From Enoplolaimus lenunculus (Eukaryota > Nematoda > Enoplea > Enoplida > Thoracostomopsidae), in assembly GCA_030248215.1 (NCBI GenBank), contig JASANG010004128.1, forward strand, positions 434,001 through 498,000: a stretch of 64,000 nucleotides of DNA. Reading direction: 5' to 3'. Under the pieces are notes generated by a model. It had not been told where the DNA came from. It ran no database searches and saw only the letters and a list, made by a program, of their open reading frames with translations. Positions 40,901-46,116 of this stretch are shown here, piece by piece. How positions within the stretch are numbered: the first letter of the stretch is position 1; each line of letters opens with the position of its first letter. A program made the position numbers and the translations under genes.

Positions 40901-43900
40901 CTTTCGGTGACGGCCCAATCCAATCCAAATTCATTTTGAAACAACTTATTCAGCGTTCTGAAGCGGCGTTGGGATACTTAGAAGTTAGTGTAGCATGAAT
41001 TATTATACTTTCTCAATTAAACATGACTATAAAAACTTGACGTCATATTTTCAAAAATTTCCAATCGCAAAAAATCAACAGTTGCTTCTGCGCAGTTTTT
41101 CCGGTTTCAGAACAATTATATTTGACAGAACCGTTGCTTATATCTTGTCTTTGCAAGAATTTAGTCTCGTTAACATTTTGTATATTTTACCATGTCAGCG
41201 TTACAATGCGTGAATTATTCAAAATAAAACCAACACTTTCGATCTTTCACTTCCTTCCTTATAGGGTTCCTAGCCTTCTTCATTTATCGCGTTTACAACA
41301 AATAAATTAATGAGTCTGAATTTCTGTAATGTAACAGGTTTTCCATTTAGAAGCACTATGTTAAGCTTGAGACTAAGACATTATTATTTTTAGAGTAGCG
41401 TTTAGATTCATTTTGATGCCTAGTATTTACTGCGCATAAATGATAGATCCACCAAAGGCTTTGTATTATATACCGTTTAAAGAAGTCATTATATAACATA
41501 ACCGTTTGATGAGCATACAGAACTTTGTAACACTGAAACGCGTTTAAATTGTAAGCATTGTGAAAAAGGGTAAAACGAAATAATTAGCATATATTGTGCT
41601 CGTGAGGCTAATGTGAACCAAAAATGCAGTCAGCGCTAAATAAAATTCCGATCATTTGACCGGAATAGTGAGAATGAGTTAAGGCCTCCTAGAACAGTTC
41701 AGGTAAAAAACCTCATAAATATTGTGGTAACGCTTGAAAATCATCGAAACTCCCTGCACGCCCCTCCTGAGAGTTTTCTGTGCCTTTTTAAAACTATATT
41801 TGGGCTCCTTTAACATGGTGAGGTTAACACCTGGCTTGCATGAAGAGAACGAAACATTTGCTTATAGCACCAAGCCATGAATTAGCACTGACATTATTAG
41901 CTTTACCTGGTTGAACAATTGTTGGCGGACGGCAGTTATTCTGGCAATTTATAGAAGTATCGTAATAAAACTTTGCCGGATTTCTACAAGTGTCCATTGA
42001 ATTAATTCCACTACAAAATCCTGATGCTGAGGCACACTCGTAACAGTAAGGGCCAACCACTCCTAGCGTTCCTATAAATTTGAAATTTTTACTATACTTT
42101 TGTCCGAAAATTTGTTCAAAAAAGTAAAAAATGACCAAGTTTGCCAGCATAATGCCTTCTTGTTTAGTGTATTATTGGCTTAGATTGCACTTACAAACAA
42201 TTGTTAGTATATTTTTTGTGATCAAGACAAAAATATCACATATAACGCTTAATAAATGAAATCCATCACCAAAATTGCTAATTACAAAGCGGACGCAAAC
42301 CAATCGTGTATTCACTCACTGAAAACGGCACAATTTCTACAACTTGACGATTAAAAACTGTTTCGCTGCCGGAAATGGATTGCAACGCCAAATATGTTTT
42401 TTGGAACTTACAGTTCATAATGTATATCAAACATTTTTTAAATCAACTCCGATTTTAAAGCGAAATTACCTTGAACGATTAATTAAAACATTTCAATGCT
42501 TGCTAAACCAGGGAGTAACCGGAAATCCGTTTCTAATAAAAGTCAGTGTCGGTTTTTGTTTCCGTCATAGAAATATTGGAATTCCGTTTTTATGCTCAAA
42601 CTTAGTGCAAAATCATGCACAGATCGTGCAATTTTTCATTACAGATATTACGCAATTGTCCGATATGAAATATATAAAGGACTAAATTCGTCCAAGATCT
42701 TAAAAATTTGGTTGTATCCGCTATTTTTTCTATTTTTGCGTGCGTCAAATTTATCGGCAGAAACATAAAACATTTTTGAAACATTTATACTTCAATATAC
42801 GTTTTCCATTTCCGGTATTTTTAATCCGTTAATACACTGCAGGTGAACAATGATGTTAGTGAAATGATACACAACTGTTAGAAATGACGCAATGCTTCAC
42901 TATAAAAATGTAGAATTATTAGTAATTCTAAGTTAAGCAGTATCATATGAAGCCCTTCGCAAAAAATTTGTTGCGGATGCGGTGGGGCTCAAACCAACGA
43001 CGTAATTACTACTGCTCAGTATTGCACAAGATACCGCTGTATACAACTTAAAACTTGGGTAGGTCTTGATTGACAATTTAGACTCATGCAGGTGAGCGAA
43101 ATCCGAAGCTTAACCATTTAAATTAGGTTATTTTTTCGAAAAACGGGCATGCCAAACACCAATCAAACTACTAACCAGGCGAAGGCGCAGGAAAACACGC
43201 CCTTGAACATTCTTCTCCGCTCAAATAATGGTGATCACTCCCAGAGCAGTTCAAAAACGTTACGCATATTTCGCATTTTTGTGTTGTCGTCGAGCAAAAA
43301 TAGTATCTTTCAGCTGAAAATACTTAAAAATTCTTAATGATTTCAGTAGTTCAAACGCGCTGTATGTATCTGCGGTGACTGTGGGTTTAATTTTTAAAGC
43401 AAAAGACAAAAATTAACATTTACAGCGGTGTATACATGAAAAAACAGATGAGGATTTATCCTCTTCCAAAATTTTTGGAGAGGCAGAAAAAGTGATTTAG
43501 TATAACCATCCGGCTCCAAAACAGGTCCAAAAAACCGTCGCTCGCTACGCTCGCTCGGAAAACAAATAAATGCATGAGGGTACCCCCTTTCTAAATCAAA
43601 TCATGGCTACGCCACTTAAAGTCTCACCAGTTGTGTCAGGAATCGGCAACGGACCCCGTGGTGTTGTTCTAACCGCTCCACCATTGATGTCAAACGGTCC
43701 AAGTAATCCGTTTCCAGTATCGATATCGTCATCTCCTATCCCAGTACAATGCTCTTCTCTTGCAATTTCACTTGTAAATGTGTCAATTTCGTTCGCAATC
43801 GCAGCTCCTATGCCTCCAGCGCCACACAAATCTGTCAAACTGTGGCGAGCGCACACCGAATACTCGGCAATTGCTGCAATATTATCACAAAAACCATCGT

Positions 43901-46116
43901 TACCATCTGTTTGATCCAGAATTTTTTGTTGTGCATTTTGTCCGTTTACTCGAAATGCAGCGCCACAAGCGTTGATCATATCATTTTCCGCTGCTTTTTG
44001 GCGACACATTGCGTCTGAAGAAAGAAGTGAATTAATTCGAGTCTGACAGTAATATCGCATCAGTGACAGAAATGATTTTTGTCGCTGATCTTCGTAGCGT
44101 TTACAGTCCGCAGGCTGTGCCGATTGGCACGTCAAGAATGTGTTATATTCAGCACAAAGTTTGGTGACAATGTTTGCCGGCAGCATATAAATTGGATGCG
44201 TTACTAATTTAATTTCACGAACTACATCGGCTTGACCCGCGACTGTTCGTGTAAATTTGGTGTAGCATTCTTTGAAAGCTGCTCGTGAGTCGTCAGAGCA
44301 GCCTTCGTTGCTAAACGGAAACAATGGATTGTCGATGTTTGCCGGTGTTGTGATTGTGCCATGGGGTTGTTCGCGTGAAAGTACGGGTCGCTTACTTATC
44401 TGAACTGTTGAAACTTTTGTCGTAGCTACTGGAGCTTGAGTTGTTTTTGTTGTTGCCGTTTCAGTTACATCAGCGGAAACTGTTTCCGCAGTTGCATTAG
44501 TTTCGTTCAGTGATTTTGCGACAGGTTGAAATTGGCGATTGGCAATTTGGTCATTTTCAACTGCAAGCAACGGGTTGTGGTTGACAGTTTGAAAACTTGA
44601 TGCAAACGCAGTATTTTCAGCGTTAGGGCCAGCTGAGCTGTCCGTAGATTCGGTTCCGATTGGCTGGCAAAATTCACGTATATCTGCAAGCGCATTTAAG
44701 TATTCAGTTAAAAGATTGTTCAGTCCATAGCACGCTAGGTTGACTTTGAATGCAATACAACTAATAAACTGTTCAAGCGGCTCTAGTCGAGCACATGACC
44801 ATTTTGAAGCGATGACGTCATTGAAATCTCGAGACGCATCATCATATTGAGACTCGCACATGGCAATGACGTGATCTGACCGTAAAGCAGACAGACAGTT
44901 AGCGTTTGATTCGAATGCTTCAAAGTTTTCCGGTGTACACATTACTGAATAAAATCGGGATAGCACACGAGCAACGTTCAAGTCGCAAGAATGAGAGCTT
45001 GATTCAGAGCTGAGCTCAAATAAAACTCTCGTAGGGCCAGTATCATGATTAGTTTTTGCCGAGCTAATCTGTTCAAGTAAGGATGTCGCACACAAACGAT
45101 ACTTCGAGTACGCGTTGCAGGTACTGTTAAGACCGAGCAGAGATTCGTGAGAAAAATAAAAGTTTGGCGTGAATGTTGACAGCGGAACGCCGGCGACGTG
45201 CTCAAGACACGCGTTTAGCGATGCTTGTTGTGTGCAGTGTGCACCTATAAAGAAACATTAACTATATTAGTTTACATCTTACCTGCTCTAAGTGTATAAG
45301 TACTAGTGATAGGCATCGGATATTTTTTCATATTCAAATATACAGATACATATGGATATCCGGATATTTCTTTTCGAATGCATATTCGGCTTTTTTCTCT
45401 ATATGGATATCCGGATATCTGGTGCCCACCTATAATAAGCACTAATTACAAACCGTCCGCGCGCGTGCATTAAATATGCAATGCGCATAGTTTATCAGGA
45501 CTTTACGTGTGTGTAGTACAAAATCTGTACAAGATGAGAGAGCCCTGTGGCGCTTGATCGACGAACGATATACTTGAGTAGTGGTGGTAAACACCTCCTA
45601 CTAGGTGTCTGATAAATAGAACATATTTGCGTCAAACGAATTCAATTTTGTATGTTTAAGAAATTTGTCTCTTCTGGAAGAAGTTCTGACACAACTGTGA
45701 GTGAAGTAAAATTCATGCGTCCTCGAAAGTTTTTGGGCCCCTGTGGCCTGTTCATCTGGCTACAGATCAGTGCTAACCGCGTTATTTGTTACATAGTAGT
45801 CAGCATGCTAAAATACGATTATGACTAATAAAAATGTTTGGGGCTTCTTGTTGATGTCTTATATTTGAAAGCTGGTTTATAGGTTTTCTTTTTATGTTCA
45901 CAAAATAATACTGTATGAATATTTTCAAAAATAGTTTGTCTCAGTTTTTCTGCTGGATTAACAATTAAAATATACCCAAGCTTGAAAGATTGTATACTCA
46001 GGTTTTGAAAATAAAATATAAACTGCATTATAAAATTCAACCTTACCAATTAAAGCAGGAACAAAAGCATATGCAAGCAACCCGATAAGTGCAGATACAG
46101 GCTTCATCGCGGTCAT
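10664..46116 (-). CDS. Giant modular secreted/membrane-anchored Cys-rich protein, 28 exons
   Basis: Twenty-eight minus-strand exons join without a frame break to 6195 nt, about 2064 residues. Order: signal peptide (1-23); two DUF19-like Cys/helix blocks (about 27-216 and 339-523) with a Thr-rich linker; six-Cys modules in exons 3-9; TIL domains in exons 10 and 11; a six-Cys module in exon 12; an LDL-receptor class A module in exon 13; TIL in exon 14; six-Cys modules in exons 15-18; TIL in exon 19; a third DUF19-like region in exons 20-27; a Pro-rich segment and a hydrophobic tail (about 2041-2064) that ends the protein. Exons 2-19 are all phase 1-1. TIL domains usually inhibit serine proteases and LDL-A binds calcium and ligands, so a cell-surface or matrix protein in cuticle, gut or secretory tissue is inferred. 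Module boundaries and phase are seen. That all exons form one transcript is inferred; it could be two or more genes. I do not recognise a named orthologue. Confidence 0.72.
11072..11155. mobile_element. Short CCGGAG-family MITE (internal deletion), intron 27
   Basis: 84 bp with ends CAGGGTGCAACCGGAGG and its inverse ending TACCCTG; the interior is repeated CCTCCGGCTCCGG. Flanks GTGAATTC and GTCAATTC match at 7 of 8 positions, an hAT-like 8-bp target duplication. Confidence 0.6.
11515..11644 (-). CDS. Exon 27: end of DUF19-like region
   Basis: 130 nt, phase 0 to 1; acceptor TTCATTTGCAG, donor ACAA|GTAAGT. Encodes [20 protein letters not shown], then LDCPIDD. The strict frame join to exons 26 and 28 supports it. 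Confidence 0.65.
11780..11905. repeat. Decayed TTAGGC-type repeat, intron 26
   Basis: Scattered TTAGG, GCATAGCC and TTATGC(T) hexamers in both orientations around an AT-rich centre. Probably a relic of the TTAGGC-bodied elements. Confidence 0.4.
12210..12371 (-). CDS. Exon 26: Cys/helix unit
   Basis: 162 nt, phase 0-0; acceptor GCTGTGTTTCAG, donor TGAT|GTAAGT. Encodes [16 protein letters not shown], a Ser/Thr-rich loop (SSNTTSRST), then LVTCLD. Confidence 0.65.
12690..12845. repeat. CCTAAG (reverse TTAGGC) repeat block, intron 25/26 boundary region
   Basis: Runs of CCTAAGCCTAAGCC at about 12722-12760 continue as CCTAAGTC, CCTAAACC and CTAAGTCTAAG to 12815. Orientation is opposite to the copies at 5018 and 19280. 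It lies in intron 25. Terminal repeats are not clear. Confidence 0.55.
12890..13035. repeat. Three tandem units of about 55 bp, intron 25
   Basis: Each unit holds AAGAAGAAGGGAATGATATT (first copy diverged) and then TATTTGGCCTCTSCAT. Part of the motif (GTGATCCGAA-AGGAGGA) recurs at about 55873. Confidence 0.65.
13488..13645 (-). CDS. Exon 25: Cys/helix unit
   Basis: 158 nt, phase 1 to 0; acceptor CTTTACTTTTAG, donor GACG|GTAATA. Encodes [20 protein letters not shown], then [16 protein letters not shown], with closely spaced cysteines. Confidence 0.65.
13831..13950. mobile_element. GC-rich Harbinger-like MITE, copy 1, intron 24
   Basis: Ends GGGTTTCGCTATACT and AGTATATAGCGTAAACCC, flanked on both sides by TTA (TWA duplications are typical of PIF/Harbinger). 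The body is GC-rich, built of CGCCGTCCG / CGTACG-type words, unlike the AT-rich surroundings. Confidence 0.65.
14205..14298. repeat. Repeat shared with 53738-53825, intron 24
   Basis: Both copies read CGGCGGTTTTTGTTTC, ACCGGTTA, CCCTTCAGG-GAGGC, CCAAATGG and TATGGG in order. A GC-rich dispersed repeat; ends not defined. Confidence 0.6.
14290..14410. repeat. Decayed TTAGGC-type repeat, end of intron 24
   Basis: GAGGCTTAGGTTTATGAATATGCTT matches in part the right-hand body of the TTAGGC-bodied MITEs (TTAGGAATATGCTT). It immediately precedes, in genome order, exon 24. Confidence 0.4.
14426..14554 (-). CDS. Exon 24: linker and next Cys/helix unit
   Basis: 129 nt, phase 1-1; acceptor CATAATTTTAG, donor AACG|GTAAAT. 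Encodes [20 protein letters not shown], a paired-Cys helix like that opening each block. Confidence 0.65.
15035..15228 (-). CDS. Exon 23: DUF19-like region
   Basis: 194 nt, phase 2 to 1; acceptor CTAATTTCAG, donor GAAG|GTAAAG. Encodes [20 protein letters not shown], then [20 protein letters not shown], then KCSNVTF. The best-defined DUF19-like segment in the C-terminal region. Confidence 0.7.
15321..15385. repeat. Decayed TTAGGC-type repeat, intron 22
   Basis: GGCTTAGCTTTAGAATTAGGC followed by TTAAGGTTTATTC: a short remnant with two or three recognisable hexamers. Confidence 0.35.
15684..15877 (-). CDS. Exon 22: DUF19-like region
   Basis: 194 nt, phase 0 to 2; acceptor TGCTATTTGAG, donor AAAC|GTATGT. 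Encodes [20 protein letters not shown], then [14 protein letters not shown]. The alternation of Cys-bounded helices matches the blocks in exon 2. Confidence 0.68.
16907..17027 (-). CDS. Exon 21: DUF19-like region
   Basis: 121 nt, phase 2 to 0; acceptor CATTTTTAG, donor TGTG|GTAAGA. Encodes [20 protein letters not shown] followed by [11 protein letters not shown], the C-x(7)-C helix pattern of the family. Confidence 0.68.
17551..17641 (-). CDS. Exon 20: start of C-terminal DUF19-like region
   Basis: 91 nt, phase 1 in and 2 out; acceptor CGTTTTCAG, donor TGAG|GTACGG. Encodes [20 protein letters not shown], the paired-Cys opening helix seen in the exon 2 blocks. Confidence 0.65.
18460..18657 (-). 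CDS. Exon 19: TIL domain 4
   Basis: Phase 1-1, acceptor GTTTTGTAG, donor CCCG|GTATTT. Ten cysteines: [20 protein letters not shown], then [17 protein letters not shown] and DCPG. If the donor is skipped the frame stops within a few codons (TAA at 18452), so the modular gene could end here in some transcripts. Confidence 0.87.
19210..19510 (+). repeat. tRNA-like sequence interrupted by a MITE
   Basis: Before insertion, the flanks read GTGGCTTAATGGTAACC (A-box-like), then GGATAAGGTTT, and continue after the element as CGTATTCAAACC (B-box-like). This looks like a tRNA-derived repeat split by the TTAGGC MITE at 19280-19479. Weak, since stems were not verified. Confidence 0.35.
19280..19479. mobile_element. 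hAT-like MITE with TTAGGC telomere-type body, copy 2
   Basis: 200 bp in intron 18. The inverted ends GGCCCATGTATAGAACAGGG are nearly perfect; the inner 23 bp from GCCCATG match exactly in inverse. Flanks AGGTTTTG and AGGTTTCG agree at 7 of 8 positions. The body holds two runs of TTAGGC separated by GAATAGGCTCATCCATAC, which is also found in copy 1. Confidence 0.85.
19715..19843 (-). CDS. Exon 18: six-Cys module 12
   Basis: Phase 1-1, 43 codons, acceptor TTCGTTTCAG, donor [20 protein letters not shown]-x7-[14 protein letters not shown]. It matches the first subtype apart from a shortened second loop. Confidence 0.72.
20390..20769. mobile_element. CCGGAG-family MITE, intron 17
   Basis: Ends CAGGGTGCAACCGGAGG and the inverse of CAGGGTACAATCGAAGG. 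Next to each end are repeats of GCCGGAGCCGGAG; the centre is AT-rich. Related copies at 38694, 59376 and 11072. A further related CCGGAA-rich stretch lies at 20040-20110 and 21147-21255. Confidence 0.65.
23496..23775. mobile_element. GTGCAAG-ended MITE, diverged copy, intron 17
   Basis: Starts GGCCTATTCACACG and ends CTTGCACGTGTGAAGTG, with several inner copies of TTGCAGCT/AGCTGCAA. It matches the family at 33383 and 47290 with rearrangement; a further CTTGCATCTGTGA follows to about 23845. Confidence 0.55.
23987..24183. mobile_element. GC-rich Harbinger-like MITE, copy 2, intron 17
   Basis: 197 bp. Ends GGGTTGCGCTATACT and AGTATAGCGCAACCC, flanked by TTA on both sides. The interior is a near palindrome of GGCGCCGTCCGTCACCG-type words with a central CAAATAGCTCACGTA mirror. 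Longer than copy 1 at 13831. Confidence 0.7.
25019..25235 (+). mobile_element. piggyBac-like MITE with tRNA-like core, copy 2
   Basis: TTAA-CCCCTTCTCACATTGAG at the left and ATGTGAGAAAGGG-TTAA at the right. The core at 25124-25185 reads TAGCTGAGTGGTGATGG, then about 35 nt later GGAGTTCGAATCC: good A and B boxes for RNA polymerase III, though acceptor and anticodon stems do not pair well. Confidence 0.72.
25892..26035 (-). CDS. Exon 17: six-Cys module 11 (second subtype)
   Basis: Phase 1-1, acceptor TAACCGTAG, donor [34 protein letters not shown], with the same spacing as exons 15 and 16. It is followed by the longest intron of the gene (about 6 kb). Confidence 0.75.
26290..26845. mobile_element. 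Inverted-repeat element, interrupted by a fold-back MITE, intron 16
   Basis: The left end GTCTTTTCGGTTAT, then GGCGTTTGTTTAAAAATGG, is inverted at the right as CCATTTTTGGGCAAACGCC and ATAACCGAAAAGAC. The two arms are about 100 bp. A related, more diverged copy is at 31540-31815. Confidence 0.6.
26435..26602. mobile_element. Fold-back MITE nested in the 26290 element
   Basis: Almost entirely palindromic: GTCCAGTTGTGTTGAATTTT at the left mirrors AAAATTTAACACAATTGGAC at the right, and the arms meet near 26520 (CAAATCAGTTATTTGA and its inverse). A transcript would form one long hairpin. Confidence 0.7.
27819..28001 (-). CDS. Exon 16: six-Cys module 10 (second subtype)
   Basis: Phase 1-1, acceptor TAATTGCAG, donor CAAG|GTAAAA. 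An acidic/Gln-rich lead precedes [19 protein letters not shown] and CSNDC, with spacing identical to exon 15. The reading frame is open upstream of the acceptor to an ATG at 28122. Confidence 0.75.
28125..28250. repeat. Decayed TTAGGC-type repeat, intron 15
   Basis: GGGAAGCTTAGTC, GATTAGGTTTAGAC, TTTTTAGGCTTACG in a row, bounded by GGCCTGTATAG at the right, which resembles the family terminus. A relic of the TTAGGC-bodied MITE family. Confidence 0.45.
29066..29278. mobile_element. Palindromic GAGTCAAATT MITE, intron 15
   Basis: The arms read GTCAAATTGACTCTCTCCGA, then AGGCTCTACGGGAC, mirrored as GTCCCGTAGAGCCT, TCGGAGACAGCCAATTTGAC. GAGTCAAATTCGACTC words fill the centre. The outer ends CTGCAAAAA and TTTTTTACAG are loosely inverse. 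Confidence 0.65.
29353..29481 (-). CDS. Exon 15: six-Cys module 9 (second subtype)
   Basis: Phase 1-1, acceptor CTTTTTAG, donor CCAG|GTATGT. Spacing C-x4-C-x2-C-x4-C-x12-C-x3-[12 protein letters not shown], then CPKDIQLY and CNEYC. Exons 15-17 share this exact spacing. Confidence 0.74.
30328..30498 (-). CDS. Exon 14: TIL domain 3
   Basis: Phase 1-1, acceptor TGTTTCAG, donor GGTG|GTGAGT. Ten cysteines: [19 protein letters not shown], then [14 protein letters not shown] and NQCGG. A canonical TIL domain. Confidence 0.88.
30705..30865. repeat. Decayed TTAGGC-type repeat, intron 13
   Basis: GGTTAGGCTTAAGCGTAGGCTC on the left and AAACGTAAGCGTAAGCCTGAG on the right form opposite-orientation TTAGGC blocks around a centre near 30770. 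It lies in intron 13 of the large gene, between exons 13 and 14. Confidence 0.45.
31199..31324 (-). CDS. Exon 13: LDL-receptor class A domain
   Basis: Phase 1-1, 42 codons, acceptor ATATTTCAG, donor AATG|GTAAGT. Six cysteines, with [19 protein letters not shown] followed by QCTDNSDE. The FxCxxGxCI, WxCDG and CxDxSDE motifs, including the calcium-binding acidic residues, are all present. The only such module in the protein. Confidence 0.93.
31540..31815. mobile_element. Diverged copy of the 26290 element, intron 12
   Basis: Left GGCCCGCGTTTGCCCAAATATGG, then TTTGAACTTCTCATA; right GAAGCTCAAATATG, then TTTTTGGGTAATCGCGGG and ATAACGGAAAAAAACCC. The same word order as at 26290, uninterrupted here. 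Confidence 0.5.
31893..32021 (-). CDS. Exon 12: six-Cys module 8
   Basis: Phase 1-1, 43 codons, acceptor TATTTTAG, donor [22 protein letters not shown]-x7-C, then [12 protein letters not shown] compact module without linkers. Confidence 0.74.
32524..32813. mobile_element. CAGTGGCGGATC-ended MITE, intron 11
   Basis: Starts CAGTGGCGGATCAA and ends TGGATCCGCCACTA. Shorter relatives with the same type of ends lie at 48630-48771 and 54287-54455. AT-rich interior without coding capacity. Confidence 0.65.
32873..33139 (-). CDS. Exon 11: TIL domain 2
   Basis: Phase 1-1, acceptor ATTTTAG, donor CTGG|GTAACG. Ten cysteines: [19 protein letters not shown], then [18 protein letters not shown] and NCPP. 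A linker of about 30 residues rich in Pro, Val and Gln follows the domain. Confidence 0.88.
33383..33680. mobile_element. GTGCAAG-ended MITE, intron 10
   Basis: About 298 bp. GGCGTATTCACATGTGCAAG at the left, CTTGCACGTGTGAATGTGGC at the right. The inner TTTTTGCAGC is inverted as GCTGCAAAGA. Homologous along its length to 47290-47583. Confidence 0.72.
34166..34408 (-). CDS. Exon 10: TIL (trypsin-inhibitor-like) domain 1
   Basis: Phase 1-1, acceptor CATTTTAG, donor ACAG|GTATAT. Ten cysteines in TIL order: [19 protein letters not shown], then [17 protein letters not shown] and ECPG. The FxxCGxxCxPTC start and the CxCxxGY-like centre are diagnostic. Family role: serine-protease inhibition. Confidence 0.88.
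34487..34660. repeat. Decayed, reverse-oriented TTAGGC MITE, intron 9
   Basis: Starts AGCCCATGGTTATTACAGAAC, a decayed terminus, and continues ACCCTAAGCCTAAGCCGAAGC to GCCTGAGCCTAAGTCTAAGCC. Orientation is opposite to copies 1 and 2. Confidence 0.5.
35162..35377 (-). CDS. Exon 9: six-Cys module 7
   Basis: Phase 1-1, acceptor TTTTACAG, donor [22 protein letters not shown]-x7-C, a longer 17-residue spacer, then CVRNC, followed by a 26-residue Gly/Val-rich tail. Confidence 0.75.
36359..36550 (-). CDS. Exon 8: six-Cys module 6
   Basis: Phase 1-1, acceptor AAATTTAG, donor TTAG|GTGATG. An Asn/Gly-rich lead ([12 protein letters not shown]) precedes [12 protein letters not shown]-x8-C, then CQAKC. 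If the donor were not used, the frame would stop a few codons later, giving a possible short isoform. Confidence 0.72.
   Translation of the reverse strand, partial: HLHLTITTLAGLVLDTFIATYATNNKDIVTQYSMNKIAETRPCMHMQLDLCVKQNVLTADQMN
36905..37010. repeat. Decayed TTAGGC-type MITE, intron 7
   Basis: TTTTTTTGCTTAGC, CTTAGGCCTTAGGCTTAG, then GTTTAGGAATATGCTTACG, the same order of words as in the bodies of copies 1 and 2. Confidence 0.5.
37089..37274 (-). CDS. Exon 7: six-Cys module 5
   Basis: Phase 1-1, acceptor ATTTCAG, donor GCAG|GTTTGT. A Gly/Ser-rich lead ([14 protein letters not shown]) precedes [12 protein letters not shown]-x8-[14 protein letters not shown]. Confidence 0.75.
37461..37660. 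repeat. Five tandem 39-bp repeats, intron 6
   Basis: The unit contains TTTCTATATAATTGTAATT and CCTAAACTCAAGGTGT. Unit length is a multiple of three, so the plus strand is open for 67 codons with the peptide repeat [12 protein letters not shown]. It lies antisense inside an intron and has no start context, so coding is unlikely. Confidence 0.85.
37710..37886 (-). CDS. Exon 6: six-Cys module 4
   Basis: Phase 1-1, acceptor TGTTTAG, donor [22 protein letters not shown]-x8-[13 protein letters not shown]. Shares CSK with exon 5, suggesting a recent module duplication. Confidence 0.75.
38694..39034. mobile_element. CCGGAG-family MITE, intron 5
   Basis: Starts CCGGGTACAAGCGGAGG and ends CCTCCGGTTGCACCCAGG. 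It carries TCGGCTCCGG and CCGGCTCTGATTCCGGCTCC arrays next to the ends and an AT-rich core, reading in the opposite orientation to 20390. Confidence 0.63.
39127..39290. repeat. Decayed TTAGGC MITE, intron 5
   Basis: AACTAATTTTTTGCTTAGG aligns with the same segment of copy 2, followed by GGATTTAGGCTTAGGA and CTGTTACAGTTCTGTTCTTT, the decayed right terminus. It sits next to the CCGGAG-family element. Confidence 0.55.
39308..39487 (-). CDS. Exon 5: six-Cys module 3
   Basis: Phase 1-1, acceptor GTTTTAG, donor [21 protein letters not shown], then C-x8-C, then [13 protein letters not shown]. The last part resembles the C-terminal end of Kunitz domains, but the rest of the Kunitz spacing is absent. 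Confidence 0.75.
40117..40377 (+). pseudogene. Possible LINE reverse-transcriptase C-terminal fragment, intron 4
   Basis: The plus-strand frame holds [20 protein letters not shown], reminiscent of the YNxxxRxLxxLP segment at the end of non-LTR retrotransposon reverse transcriptases, followed by about 45 unremarkable residues. Only this motif supports the call; no other LINE part is seen nearby. Confidence 0.25.
40383..40574 (-). CDS. Exon 4: six-Cys module 2
   Basis: Phase 1-1, acceptor ATACTTACAG, donor CCTG|GTTTGT. Spacing C-x2-C-x6-C-x8-C-x14-C-x3-C, with [11 protein letters not shown] and [10 protein letters not shown]. Its acceptor and first bases are duplicated in tandem just upstream (40568-40789). 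Confidence 0.75.
40568..40789. repeat. 111-bp tandem duplication spanning the exon 4 acceptor
   Basis: Two adjacent units begin GGTTTTACTG and end GCCCGTCAAACC, roughly 93% alike by eye. The unit includes the first bases and the 3' splice site of exon 4 (minus strand), so a second, decoy acceptor lies 111 bp upstream in transcript order. Confidence 0.85.
41907..42071 (-). CDS. Exon 3: six-Cys module 1
   Basis: Phase 1-1, acceptor TTTATAG, donor CCAG|GTAAAG. Cys spacing C-x2-C-x6-C-x8-C-x13-C-x3-C, starting [11 protein letters not shown] and ending CQNNC. The YYDT segment before the last Cys pair recurs in exon 4. Confidence 0.75.
43628..45244 (-). CDS. Exon 2: two DUF19-like blocks with Thr-rich linker
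   Basis: 539 codons, acceptor TTTATAG, donor ACTG|GTGAGA, phase 1-1. Residues about 27-216 form the first Cys/helix block ([30 protein letters not shown]) and about 339-523 the second ([39 protein letters not shown]). The spacing resembles nematode DUF19/T20D4.11-like domains. The linker (about 271-305) is rich in Thr/Ala and could carry O-glycans. This long, intron-free exon contrasts with the eight short exons of the similar C-terminal region. Confidence 0.78.
45305..45434. mobile_element. Short MITE with GATATCC words, intron 1
   Basis: Left GTGATAGGCATCGGATAT, right GGATATCTGGTGCCCACCTA: loosely inverse ends. The interior has repeated ATATGGATATCCGGATAT. About 130 bp in the 0.8-kb first intron. 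Confidence 0.45.
46047..46116 (-). CDS. Exon 1: start codon and signal peptide
   Basis: It encodes [20 protein letters not shown] and ends at donor ATTG|GTAAGG, phase 1. A short basic start and a hydrophobic core fit a signal peptide; a second Met (residue 4) could also initiate. About 35 nt upstream, GTTTGCAG could be a 5'-most acceptor for a trans-spliced leader or a 5' UTR intron. Confidence 0.7.

Noticed and set aside
42344-42685. 113-codon plus-strand frame in intron 2
   Set aside because: No domain, splice or composition support; antisense to the large gene and AT-rich.
43570-43975. Plus-strand frames opposite exon 2
   Set aside because: Shadows of the strongly coding minus-strand exon.
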